From Rhodoferax lacus (GTDB taxonomy: Bacteria > Pseudomonadota > Gammaproteobacteria > Burkholderiales > Burkholderiaceae_C): 45,806 nt of DNA. A model generated the notes under the pieces. That model worked only from the letters and a program-made list of their open reading frames with translations. It was not told where the DNA came from and did no database searches. Position 1 is the stretch's first letter. The number at the start of each line of letters is the position of its first letter. Below are positions 12,706 to 20,011 of the stretch, piece by piece. A program made the translations under genes and the position numbers. The stretch is from contig NZ_QFZK01000026.1 in the NCBI RefSeq assembly GCF_003415675.1, forward strand, positions 1-45,806, read 5' to 3'.

Positions 12706-13233
12706 ATGAGCGCGTCCGTCCTGTTTGGTTTGCTGGCTGCCGTCACCGTGTTCTGGTGCGTGGGGCTGTACAACCGCCTGATGCGCATGCGCGCACGCGG
12801 CCTGGATGCGCTGGGCTCGGTGGAGAAACACCTGCGCAGCTACACCAGCCTGATCAACGTGCAGTTCCCCGATGAAGAGGGCTCCTACATCCCCATGGAA
12901 TGGGCGGGCCTGGTCAGCAGCGTCAAGGCGCTGGATGCGCAGTGCAAGGCAGCGCGCGCCGCGCCGCTGCAGCTGCCTGCGCTGCAAGCTTTGGCGCAAA
13001 CCGTGGATGCCATCGAGTTGGAGTGGACGACCTTGCGCGAACAACCCGCCGATCTGGCGGGGCCCACCATGCCCGAGGCGATGCAGAAACTGTGGGATGA
13101 AGCCGCACTGAAGGTGCGCACCGCGCGCGGCGGCTTCAACCAGATTGTGGAACGCTACAACCAGGCGCTGGACCAGTTTCCGGCCAGCCTGGTGGTGGAG
13201 ATGATGGGCTTTAAAGTAGCCGGTACCTTATAA
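12706..13233 (+). CDS. LemA-like membrane-anchored protein
   Basis: The protein has 175 residues. One N-terminal membrane helix (SVLFGLLAAVTVFWCVGLY) is followed by YNRLMRMRARGLDALGSVE and a helical body. The C-terminus reads ARGGFNQIVERYNQALDQFP and then SLVVEMMGF. The YN(R)L after the helix and the final YN-x-FP-x-GF pattern resemble the LemA family (membrane protein with extracytoplasmic helices, role unclear). The start ATG 12706 is chosen because it gives the signal-anchor; the frame extends upstream into the rpoC terminator. A TATGCT -10-like box lies only six bases before the ATG and there is no Shine-Dalgarno, so the mRNA may be leaderless. rsmB follows after 8 bases. Confidence 0.7.
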   Translation: MSASVLFGLLAAVTVFWCVGLYNRLMRMRARGLDALGSVEKHLRSYTSLINVQFPDEEGSYIPMEWAGLVSSVKALDAQCKAARAAPLQLPALQALAQTVDAIELEWTTLREQPADLAGPTMPEAMQKLWDEAALKVRTARGGFNQIVERYNQALDQFPASLVVEMMGFKVAGTL

Positions 13234-13241
13234 GAACAACA

Positions 13242-14564
13242 ATGCAAAACAAACCCGAACAAGTCCCGCTGTGGCGTCAGTTGCAGGCCACCGCCCAGGT
13301 GATCCAGGCGGTGCGCGAGGGCCAGTCTGGCAGCGCGGCCGTCGAAGCGGTGCAGGCCGACTTGCGCCCCGGTGTGCAGGCCCTGGCCTTTCATGCCTGG
13401 CGCAACCTGGGCCGGGCCGAGGCCCTGCGCAAACAGCTCGCCAAGCGTCCTCCACCCCCTGCAGTCGATGCACTGCTGTGTGTGGCCCTGGCCTTGGCCT
13501 GGACCGATGAGGACGCCCCCTACGACGCCTTCACCCTGGTCAACCAGTGTGTGGAAGCGGCCAAGCGTATGCCCGACACGCGCGCCCAGGCCAGCTTTGT
13601 CAATGCCTGCCTGCGCCGTTTCCTGCGCGAGCGCGAGGCCCTGGTCGCCAGCACCGACACCGACCCGGTGGCGCGCTGGAACCACCCGGCGTGGTGGATT
13701 GCGCGCCTGAAAAAAGACCATCCCCAAGCCTGGCAAGCCCTGCTGCAAAGCGCCAACCGCCAGGCCCCCATGACCCTGCGGGTGAACGCGCTGCAGACCA
13801 CGGTGACGGAGTATCTGCAGGAGCTTGCAGGCTGCGGCATAGACGCCCATGCCGTGGGAGACAGCGGCATTGAATTGGAGCGCGCCTTGCCCGTGGGCCA
13901 GTTGCCCGGCTTTGCCACGGGCCGCGTCTCGGTGCAGGACGCAGCGGCCCAATTGGCGGCACCGCTGCTGCTGGACGGATTGTCCCAGCCGAACCTGCGG
14001 GTGCTGGACGCCTGCGCCGCCCCTGGTGGCAAGACCGGGCATTTGCTGGAACGGGGCGTCGCCCATGTCTCGGCGCTGGATGTGGATGCCAGGCGTTGTG
14101 AGCGCATCAGCCAGAACCTTGCACGCTTGGGGCTGCAGGCGCAGGTACTGGCGGCCGATGCGGCCCGCCCCGACCTGTGGTGGGACGGACAAATCTTTGA
14201 TGCCATCCTGCTGGACGCACCCTGTACCGCCTCGGGCATTGTGCGCAGGCACCCCGACGTGCGCTGGCTTCGCCGCGAAACCGACATCGCCCAACTGGCC
14301 GAGCTGCAAAGGAAGTTGCTGCAAGCCCTGTGGCCCTTGTTGGCACCGGGCGGGCGCCTGTTGTACTGCACCTGCTCGGTCTTTCTGGCCGAAGGCACGC
14401 AGCAGGTGCAAACGTTTCTTGCACACAACACAGACGCGGTGTTGCTGCCCTCGCCGGGCCATTTAATACCGGGAAAACCCGCTAAATCGGGCGGCGTCCC
14501 GGACAATCGGGCGGGTGATCACGACGGATTTTTTTACGCCCTCCTGCAAAAGCAAGCTGTCTAG
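13242..14564 (+). CDS. rsmB: 16S rRNA (cytosine(967)-C(5))-methyltransferase RsmB
   Basis: This 440-residue cytosolic enzyme methylates C967 of 16S rRNA with S-adenosylmethionine. The N-terminal NusB-like RNA-binding helices end near LRRFLRERE. The Rossmann domain has the SAM motif DACAAPGGKT (256-265), motif IV DAPC (325-328) and the catalytic motif YCTCS with nucleophile Cys378. Both active cysteines of the NOL1/NOP2/Sun family are therefore present. It is 8 bases downstream of the LemA-like gene and 7 bases upstream of the DUF4390 gene, so all are probably co-transcribed. Confidence 0.95.
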   Translation: MQNKPEQVPLWRQLQATAQVIQAVREGQSGSAAVEAVQADLRPGVQALAFHAWRNLGRAEALRKQLAKRPPPPAVDALLCVALALAWTDEDAPYDAFTLVNQCVEAAKRMPDTRAQASFVNACLRRFLREREALVASTDTDPVARWNHPAWWIARLKKDHPQAWQALLQSANRQAPMTLRVNALQTTVTEYLQELAGCGIDAHAVGDSGIELERALPVGQLPGFATGRVSVQDAAAQLAAPLLLDGLSQPNLRVLDACAAPGGKTGHLLERGVAHVSALDVDARRCERISQNLARLGLQAQVLAADAARPDLWWDGQIFDAILLDAPCTASGIVRRHPDVRWLRRETDIAQLAELQRKLLQALWPLLAPGGRLLYCTCSVFLAEGTQQVQTFLAHNTDAVLLPSPGHLIPGKPAKSGGVPDNRAGDHDGFFYALLQKQAV

Positions 14565-14571
14565 CACCGCC

Positions 14572-15150
14572 ATGCGCCTGCTGTTTGCATGCCTGTTGCT
14601 GCTGGCTGCTGTGGCCCATGCCCAGGTGGCTACCGACATCACACAACTGCGCCTGGAGCGCTCTGACGACGAATGGCAGCTCTCGGCCCAGCTGCAGTTC
14701 GAAACACCCATGGCCGTGGAAGATGCGCTTCTCAAGGGCATTCCCATGGTGTTCGTCTACAGCGCCGATGTGCTGCGCGAACGCTGGTACTGGTACGACA
14801 AAAAGGTGCAGAGCGCTGAGCGCCATATGCGCCTGGCCTACCAGCCCCTGACGCGTCGCTGGCGCCTGAATGTGGGGTCCGGTTCGGCTGCCAGCAGCGG
14901 CGTCGGTCTGGCCTTGAACCAGAGCTTTGACTCGCTGGCCCAGGCGCTTTCCGCCATCAAGCGCGTGGCCAAGTGGCGGATTGCCGACGTCTCCGATCTG
15001 GACGCCAGCACCAAATACAAAGTGGATTTCCGTTTTCGCCTCGACCTGGGCCAATTGCCGCGGCCCTTCCAGATCGGCGCCCTGGGGCAGTCGGACTGGG
15101 ACGTCTCTGCCAGTGTTGTGACGCCCCTGGTTGCTGAAAGCAGCAAATGA
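14572..15150 (+). CDS. DUF4390 domain-containing exported protein
   Basis: The protein has 192 residues with a signal peptide (MRLLFACLLLLAAVAHAQ, cleavage after AHA likely), so it is predicted to be periplasmic. The mature part has alternating beta-type sequence (QLRLERSDDEWQLSAQLQF, RERWYWYDKKV, KYKVDFRFRLDLGQLPRPFQ) typical of DUF4390. The start ATG 14572 gives the signal peptide; a longer GTG version would bury it. The last four bases overlap the sensor kinase start (ATGA). In Burkholderiales this family habitually sits between rsmB and an NtrY-type kinase, which suggests a link to signal sensing. Its function is unknown. Confidence 0.85.
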   Translation: MRLLFACLLLLAAVAHAQVATDITQLRLERSDDEWQLSAQLQFETPMAVEDALLKGIPMVFVYSADVLRERWYWYDKKVQSAERHMRLAYQPLTRRWRLNVGSGSAASSGVGLALNQSFDSLAQALSAIKRVAKWRIADVSDLDASTKYKVDFRFRLDLGQLPRPFQIGALGQSDWDVSASVVTPLVAESSK

Positions 15151-17435
15151 ACGATTCCGGTTTTGGCGCACTGCCCAGCGTGCGCCACAGTTCCCGTGCC
15201 GTGCGGCGGGCCGTGACCATCGGGTCTTTGCTCATGTTGTTGATCGGCCTGGTGTTGCTGTACATGCTGATGCAGGCCACCAACAACCGCGATCTTTACG
15301 AGCGCAACTATGCGGTGCTGTTTTCGGTCAATGTGGCCGTTGCCTCCCTGCTGTTGCTGGCCACCGCATGGGTTGCCTACAAGCTGTTTATGCGCCTGCG
15401 CCAGAGGCGCTTTGGCAGCCGATTGCTGGTCAAGCTGGCAGCTATATTCGCGCTGGTGGGAATCGCACCCGGCCTGGTGATTTACGTGGTGTCGTACCAG
15501 TTTGTGTCGCGTTCCATCGAAACCTGGTTTGACGTCAAGGTGGAAGGCGCGCTGGAGGCCGGGCTGAATCTGGGGCGGGTAACACTGGACACGCTCTCCA
15601 ACGAATTCACCATCAAGGTCAAGGCCTCTGCGCCCCAGCTCAATGAGGTATCAGAGGCTGCTGTGGGGCCGCTTCTGGAAAAAATGGTAGACCAGTTGGG
15701 CGCCTCGGACATTGCCATCTGGTCTGGCAGCGGCACCCTGCTGGCCTCTGGCGGGCAGACCCGCATCCAGCTCAGCCCCGACAAGCCCAGCAGTGCACAG
15801 TTCCGCACGGCCAGAGCCGAGCGCGCGGTCTCCTGGATCGACGGCCTGGAGGACGCAGCGCCCGACGCCTTGACCACTTCACGCATCCGCGTGCTGGTGC
15901 CGCTGGCGGTGGCCGGTCTGGGCCTGAACCCCATGCCGCGCTTCCTGCTGGTGTCAAAGGCGCTGCCGCGCAACCTGGTGGCCAACGCCCTGGCCGTGGA
16001 CGCTGCCAACCGCGAATACCAGGAGCGTGCCCTGGCCCGCGAGGGACTCAAGCGCATGTACATCGGCACACTCACCCTGAGCCTGTTTTTGGCGGTGTTC
16101 GCGGCTGTGTTGATGGCCGTGGTGTTGGGCAACCAGCTGGCGCGTCCTCTGCTGGTTTTGGCCGAGGGCGTCAGCCAGGTGGCAGCCGGTGACCTGACCC
16201 CCAAGCTGGCTATGCAGGGCAATGACGAACTCGGCGGCCTGACCCGCGCCTTTGCCACCATGACCGCGCAACTGGCCGACGCGCGCCAGGCCGTGGAGCA
16301 CAGCATGTCGCAGGTGGACTCTGCCCGCGCCAACCTGCAAACCATTCTGGACAATCTGACGGCTGGCGTGATTGTGCTGGGCGCACAGGGGGAACTGCTG
16401 TCGGCCAACCCGGGTGCCACGCGCATTTTGAGAGCGCCGTTGGCCGCACACATCGGGCAGCCTCTGGACTCTATCGCCGGCCTCGCCGACTTTGGACACG
16501 CGGTGCAGGCCCAGTTCACCGACTTCATGCTGGCCAAGCTGGAGCACGAGCCCGACCACTGGCAACAGACTTTTGAGCTGGGCGGCAGCAACGCACCCAT
16601 GCACTCGCCCTTTGACCACGCACTGACCATCGTCGCCCGCGGGGCAGCACTGCCCGGTGACTCCCGCTTGCTGGTGTTTGATGACATTTCCGAGATCGTC
16701 TCGGCCCAACGCGCCCAGGCCTGGGGCGAGGTGGCACGCCGACTGGCCCACGAGATCAAGAACCCGCTCACACCCATACAGCTCTCAGCCGAACGGCTGG
16801 AGATCAAGCTCTCCGGCAAGCTGCAGCCACCCGAGCAACAGGTGCTCAACAAGTCGGTCAAAACCATCGTCGACCAGGTCGACGCCATGAAGCGGCTGGT
16901 GAATGAATTCCGGGACTACGCACGCCTGCCAGCCGCCGAACTCAAGCCCGTGAACCTCAATGTCCTGGTGCAGGACGTGCTGCAACTCTACGAAACCGAA
17001 AGCCTGGGTGAGCACCACCATGTACCCGTGCTGCTGGAGCTGGACGCAGCCTGCCCACCGGTGCGGGGAGACGCGCAGCAACTGCGGCAGGTCATTCACA
17101 ACCTGCTGCAAAACGCCCAGGATGCCAGTGATCTGCCTGGGAACACACCGCCCGGGCCTGTGGTGGTTCGCACTTCCTGGCAGCAAGCCAAGGGCCGGGT
17201 GCGCCTGAGCGTGCTGGACCAGGGCCCCGGTTTTGATGAGGCGATTCTCAAGCGTGCCTTTGAACCCTACGTCACCACCAAGCCCAAGGGAACCGGTCTG
17301 GGCCTGGCCGTGGTCAAGAAGATTGCCGATGAACACGGCTCACGTGTGGACATTGCCAACCGCCTGGTAGACGGCAAAGTGGCTGGCGCACAAGTGTCGT
17401 TATCATTGCCTGTTGTAAATAGCTCACAGACCTGA
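15147..17435 (+). CDS. NtrY-like sensor histidine kinase
   Basis: The protein has 762 residues. Membrane helices lie near residues 28-50, 60-84, 98-120 and 303-325, with a periplasmic/extracytoplasmic sensing region between the third and fourth. HAMP (about 325-380) and PAS (about 400-500) domains follow. The HisKA dimerisation helix has the phosphorylation motif LAHEIKNPLTPI (His535). The HATPase domain has NLLQNAQDA, DQGPGFDE and KGTGLGLAVVKKIADEHG. This is the NtrY architecture linked to nitrogen or redox signalling in alpha- and betaproteobacteria; the actual stimulus is not readable. It overlaps the DUF4390 gene by 4 bases. Confidence 0.9.
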   Translation: MNDSGFGALPSVRHSSRAVRRAVTIGSLLMLLIGLVLLYMLMQATNNRDLYERNYAVLFSVNVAVASLLLLATAWVAYKLFMRLRQRRFGSRLLVKLAAIFALVGIAPGLVIYVVSYQFVSRSIETWFDVKVEGALEAGLNLGRVTLDTLSNEFTIKVKASAPQLNEVSEAAVGPLLEKMVDQLGASDIAIWSGSGTLLASGGQTRIQLSPDKPSSAQFRTARAERAVSWIDGLEDAAPDALTTSRIRVLVPLAVAGLGLNPMPRFLLVSKALPRNLVANALAVDAANREYQERALAREGLKRMYIGTLTLSLFLAVFAAVLMAVVLGNQLARPLLVLAEGVSQVAAGDLTPKLAMQGNDELGGLTRAFATMTAQLADARQAVEHSMSQVDSARANLQTILDNLTAGVIVLGAQGELLSANPGATRILRAPLAAHIGQPLDSIAGLADFGHAVQAQFTDFMLAKLEHEPDHWQQTFELGGSNAPMHSPFDHALTIVARGAALPGDSRLLVFDDISEIVSAQRAQAWGEVARRLAHEIKNPLTPIQLSAERLEIKLSGKLQPPEQQVLNKSVKTIVDQVDAMKRLVNEFRDYARLPAAELKPVNLNVLVQDVLQLYETESLGEHHHVPVLLELDAACPPVRGDAQQLRQVIHNLLQNAQDASDLPGNTPPGPVVVRTSWQQAKGRVRLSVLDQGPGFDEAILKRAFEPYVTTKPKGTGLGLAVVKKIADEHGSRVDIANRLVDGKVAGAQVSLSLPVVNSSQT

Positions 17436-17469
17436 GCTGTATAGATTTCCAAAGGGCTGCGCGCACACG

Positions 17470-18147
17470 ATGGCAAATATTTTGGTGGTGGATGACGAGC
17501 ACGGCATACGGGACCTGCTTTGGGAAATTCTGAATGACGGTGGTCACCAGGTGGAGCTGGCCGAGAACGCAGCGCAAGCGCGCTCGGCGCGGCTGCGCGA
17601 GCGCCCTGACCTGGTGTTGCTGGACATCTGGATGCCCGACACCGATGGCGTCACCCTGCTCAAGGAATGGTCCTCCACGGGGCTGCTGAACATGCCGGTC
17701 ATCATGATGAGCGGGCACGCCACCATCGACACGGCGGTGGAGGCCACCAAGATCGGTGCCCTGGCCTTTCTGGAAAAGCCCATCACCATGCAAAAGCTGC
17801 TCAAGGCCGTGGAGCAGGGCTTGGCGCGCGGCACCCTGCGCAAAACGGCCAGTGTGGACGTGTTGCCGCGCGAGGCCGTCAACCTGGATTCCGTGGCCAC
17901 CGTGCTGACGGTGGCGCAAGTGGCACTGGACAGTGGCCCGCAAGCCAGTCAGAGCTTCATGCTCGACAAGCCGCTACGCGAAGCGCGCGATGAGTTCGAG
18001 AAGGCCTATTTCGAATACCACCTGGCCTGCGAGAACGGCTCCATGACGCGAGTGGCCGAGAAGACCGGTCTGGAGCGCACCCACCTGTACCGCAAACTCA
18101 AGCAACTTGGCGTGGACCTCACCCGCGGCAAACGCAGCGCCCTGTAA
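17470..18147 (+). CDS. NtrX-like response regulator without AAA+ domain
   Basis: The protein has 225 residues. A receiver domain (1-120) carries acidic pocket D8/D9, phospho-acceptor D52 in LLDIWMPD, Ser81 and Lys103 (EKP). A linker leads to a C-terminal Fis-type helix-turn-helix (MTRVAEKTGLERTHLYRKLKQLG). Classical NtrX has an AAA+ sigma-54-interacting domain between these, about 240 residues, and it is absent here. The protein should therefore bind DNA but not activate sigma-54 polymerase by ATP hydrolysis. The frame is uninterrupted, so this looks like a short family form rather than damage. It is 34 bases after the kinase, its likely partner. Confidence 0.9.
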   Translation: MANILVVDDEHGIRDLLWEILNDGGHQVELAENAAQARSARLRERPDLVLLDIWMPDTDGVTLLKEWSSTGLLNMPVIMMSGHATIDTAVEATKIGALAFLEKPITMQKLLKAVEQGLARGTLRKTASVDVLPREAVNLDSVATVLTVAQVALDSGPQASQSFMLDKPLREARDEFEKAYFEYHLACENGSMTRVAEKTGLERTHLYRKLKQLGVDLTRGKRSAL

Positions 18148-18150
18148 TTT

Positions 18151-18172
18151 GAGCAAGCACTTTGCTCTTTTT
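18151..18172 (+). terminator. Terminator after the two-component operon
   Basis: The stem GAGCAA (18151-18156) / TTGCTC (18162-18167) with a 5-base loop is followed by TTTTT. It lies 3 bases after the regulator stop codon and separates it from the tRNA unit. Confidence 0.8.
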
Positions 18173-18193
18173 GGAAAGAGTGCTGATTCTTGC

Positions 18194-18202
18194 TGTTATA
18201 AT
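18194..18202 (+). promoter_or_regulatory. Promoter of tRNA-Phe/tRNA-Gly (extended -10)
   Basis: A perfect TATAAT (18197-18202) is preceded by TG one base away (TGTTATAAT), an extended -10. It lies 9 bases before the tRNA-Phe 5' end. The best -35-like TTGGAA (18171-18176) has a 20-base spacer, longer than ideal, so the extended -10 probably compensates. Confidence 0.7.
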
Positions 18203-18211
18203 CTTAGGCTT

Positions 18212-18287
18212 GGCCCGGTAGCTCAGTCGGTAGAGCAGAGGATTGAAAATCCTTGTGTCGGTGGTTCGATTCCGCCCCAGGCCACCA
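18212..18287 (+). tRNA. trnF: tRNA-Phe (anticodon GAA)
   Basis: The cloverleaf is complete. The D-arm region is TAGCTCAGTCGGTAGAGC, the anticodon GAA lies in TTGAAAA, the T-arm is GGTGG-TTCGATT-CCGCC, and CCA is encoded. The acceptor GGCCCGG / CCAGGCC has a C5-A68 mismatch; all other pairs hold. The gene is likely functional, since one acceptor mismatch can be tolerated. Confidence 0.93.
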
Positions 18288-18341
18288 AATTGAGAAGCAC
18301 GCACCAATGTGTTTCTTGATGACTGCGCAAGTGGTCACCAT

Positions 18342-18417
18342 GCGGGAATAGCTCAGTTGGTAGAGCGATACCTTGCCAAGGTATAGGTCGAGAGTTCGAG
18401 CCTCTTTTCCCGCTCCA
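18342..18417 (+). tRNA. trnG: tRNA-Gly (anticodon GCC)
   Basis: The acceptor GCGGGAA / TTCCCGC is fully paired. The anticodon GCC is in the stem TACCT/AGGTA, the T-arm is GAGAG-TTCGAGC-CTCTT, and CCA ends at 18417. The last 34 bases (18384-18417) belong to a 99-bp sequence repeated at 19846. The tRNA itself is intact, as expected when an integrated element restores the gene it entered. Confidence 0.96.
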
Positions 18418-18482
18418 TGGTTTATCTGTAAAAAGCCCGTCCGGAAGGATGGGCTTTTTGCTTTGTGGGGTTGGGTTGCTTT
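18384..18482 (+). repeat. 99-bp direct repeat, left copy (attL-like)
   Basis: Bases 18384-18482 are identical to 19846-19944 (offset 1462; I compared them base by base). The copy spans the tRNA-Gly variable/T-arm and 3' end, its terminator and about 20 bases beyond. The sequences diverge on both sides. It is interpreted as the attachment-site copy that keeps the tRNA complete. Confidence 0.9.
18430..18459 (+). terminator. Terminator after tRNA-Gly
   Basis: The stem AGCCCGTCC (18434-18442) / GGATGGGCT (18447-18455) with a GGAA loop and one G-U pair is preceded by AAAA and followed by TTTT. It works in both directions on paper. It lies within the left direct repeat and is duplicated at 19892-19921. 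Confidence 0.9.
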
Positions 18483-18933
18483 GTGACGGGCCGCACACCC
18501 GGTCAAGTGATGCTGGTCTTACCTGTGGACTTGCCAAGCCTCCTTTGCCTCGCTATCCCCCCTACATTGCCCCTTGGTCTTGCGATTGCGGTCCCCAGTG
18601 GCATGCCTATTGGCCCCCATTGGGCATAGCGGCATGGGCAGTTCGGTTGGGTTCGGTGGGCTGGAATTAGCTATAGCACTCCAAGCTTGTACGACATGAA
18701 CTCCCTGACTTCCTTGTGGTCGAGGGATATCACAAATTTCGCCGACTCTGACTAAAGGTGAGTGCAAATGGGTGACGCGAACTTTGCGGTATTCAAATCT
18801 CATAAATGGTGTTGTTTTTAGGCGAGAAACTAGCAATATCCCCCAATTGGGGGATGTGAGATCAAGAAAGCTGTGTGAATATGAAATTGAACTTGGTTTT
18901 TTCATATTTCAATGCTTTATAGAAAAGGTCTCC
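18483..18933. other. Non-coding stretch inside the mini-island, with a 14-bp palindrome
   Basis: No convincing gene is seen between the left repeat and the DUF2846 gene (451 bases). The first ~180 bases are GC-rich and the rest is AT-rich, so a composition junction lies near 18660. A perfect palindrome CCCCCAATTGGGGG (18840-18853) lies 81 bases before the lipoprotein start and could be a regulator site. An AT-rich run (GAAATTGAACTTGGTTTTTT and following) precedes the gene and may hold its promoter. Confidence 0.5.
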
Positions 18934-19383
18934 ATGAATCTTAAGAAAATGCAGTCGACTGCATTCTTGCTTTTGGTCGTAGGCGGGTTGTTCGGTTGCT
19001 CCTCTGTTCCCATGGGGGATTCGCAACGAGACGCAGAACTAAAAAAGTTTGTAAATCCAGCCGAAAAAGCAGGAATCTACATTTATAGAAACGAGAATTT
19101 CGGTGCCGCCAATACGATGCACATCGACGTTGATAATGTGCCAGTAGGGCAAACTGCTGCCAAGACATATTTGTACAAAGAGGTAAATCCAGGAAAACAC
19201 AAAGTTACCTCAACTGCAGAGAATACAGACACCATAGAAATTGAAGTCAAACAAGGCACTCTGAGCTTTATATGGCAAGAAGTGAAGATGGGGTTGTTCG
19301 CCGCTCGAACAAAGCTCTACCAAGTGACCGACGTAGTCGGTAAAGCTGGCGTACTTGAATCCAATTTGGCTCAGTCCAGATAG
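18934..19383 (+). CDS. DUF2846 domain lipoprotein
   Basis: The protein has 149 residues. A short signal sequence ends in the lipobox LFGC (Cys22), so it is predicted to be a lipoprotein. The mature part matches the DUF2846 pattern: AGIYIYRNENFGAANTMHI, VPVGQTAAKTYLYKEVNPGKH and FIWQEVKMGLFAARTKLY. The family has no known biochemical role. The ATG 18934 is chosen for the signal peptide and the AAAGG upstream; the frame stays open further upstream but without a sensible N-terminus. Base composition is lower in GC than the neighbouring chromosomal genes. It is the first of two lipoprotein genes in the insert. Confidence 0.85.
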   Translation: MNLKKMQSTAFLLLVVGGLFGCSSVPMGDSQRDAELKKFVNPAEKAGIYIYRNENFGAANTMHIDVDNVPVGQTAAKTYLYKEVNPGKHKVTSTAENTDTIEIEVKQGTLSFIWQEVKMGLFAARTKLYQVTDVVGKAGVLESNLAQSR

Positions 19384-19465
19384 CACACTTTACAGCAGTG
19401 TAAAAACGTACCTCATTCAAGTATTGGCGTACATATTCCTTAAAATTAAATAAATCAAAGATTTC

Positions 19466-19813
19466 ATGACAACACTTATCATCAAGACAATATTGACATC
19501 CTTAGTAATTGCTGCAGCAGGATGTGCTACTAGACCCGAGAGTATCCCGGCTTCCTATGTCTCCCATGAAAAGTACATGGGTAACAATTGCCTTGAATTG
19601 GTCAGCTCAATGAGCGACGCTCGGGCAAATCTTGATAAATTCTCAGCGATGCAAAATAGCAAAGCAAATACCGATGCGGCAACAGTGTTCTTTGTTTTGA
19701 TACCTGCAAGTAAACTAACGGGAGACAGCGCCGGCGATGTTGCAAAATACAAAGGTGAAGTTGAAGCTATTGAAACTGCACAAGTGAAGACTGGGTGCAA
19801 AAAATCGAGCTGA
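19466..19813 (+). CDS. Small putative lipoprotein, unrecognised
   Basis: The protein has 115 residues. The N-terminus IIKTILTSLVIAAAGC ends in a lipobox-like AAGC (Cys19). The mature part has a conserved-looking Cys (NNCLELVSSMSDARANLDKF), a moderately hydrophobic stretch (AATVFFVLIPASKL), a helix (DVAKYKGEVEAIETAQ) and a final Cys (KTGC). The layout resembles small proteobacterial lipoproteins with paired cysteines and a short hydrophobic hairpin, but I cannot name a family. It lies 82 bases after the DUF2846 gene on the same strand, and the right repeat starts 32 bases later. The Shine-Dalgarno is weak (AAAG). Confidence 0.65.
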   Translation: MTTLIIKTILTSLVIAAAGCATRPESIPASYVSHEKYMGNNCLELVSSMSDARANLDKFSAMQNSKANTDAATVFFVLIPASKLTGDSAGDVAKYKGEVEAIETAQVKTGCKKSS

Positions 19814-19845
19814 TATTGGATTTGGAACGTTTAGTTTCAATGGTG

Positions 19846-19944
19846 TAGGTCGAGAGTTCGAGCCTCTTTTCCCGCTCCATGGTTTATCTGTAAAAAGCCC
19901 GTCCGGAAGGATGGGCTTTTTGCTTTGTGGGGTTGGGTTGCTTT
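19846..19944 (+). repeat. 99-bp direct repeat, right copy (attR-like)
   Basis: Identical to 18384-18482. It starts in the middle of a tRNA-Gly, so it is a 34-base tRNA fragment with no 5' half, followed by the same terminator (19892-19921). It probably marks the original 3' end of the target gene displaced by the insertion. The terminator copy would end transcription of the lipoprotein genes. Confidence 0.9.
19892..19921 (+). terminator. Second copy of the tRNA-Gly terminator
   Basis: The stem AGCCCGTCC / GGATGGGCT with a GGAA loop and flanking A and T runs is identical to 18430-18459. Here it ends the mini-island transcript about 80 bases after the last lipoprotein gene. Confidence 0.85.
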
Positions 19945-20011
19945 TTGCGCTCCAAGGTAGGAAAAGCGCTTTTACTGCGGTACCATCCTTGCATTCACAG
20001 GACGAAAGCCC

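Larger units (their letters stand above)
18384..19944. mobile_element. Putative integrase-less tRNA-Gly mini-island
   Basis: A 1462-bp unit inserted at tRNA-Gly is bounded by perfect 99-bp direct repeats. It carries two small lipoprotein genes in visibly AT-richer DNA with different codon use from the flanks. No integrase, transposase or terminal inverted repeat is visible. tRNA-Gly(GCC) 3' ends are known targets of tyrosine-recombinase elements such as ICEclc. This could be the remnant of a larger island, a small element moved in trans, or a simple duplication with foreign DNA. The direct repeat is seen; mobility is inferred. Confidence 0.55.

Noticed and set aside
18384..19944. Transposon with terminal inverted repeats
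   Set aside because: The flanking 99-bp copies are direct, not inverted, and include tRNA sequence. No transposase is present.
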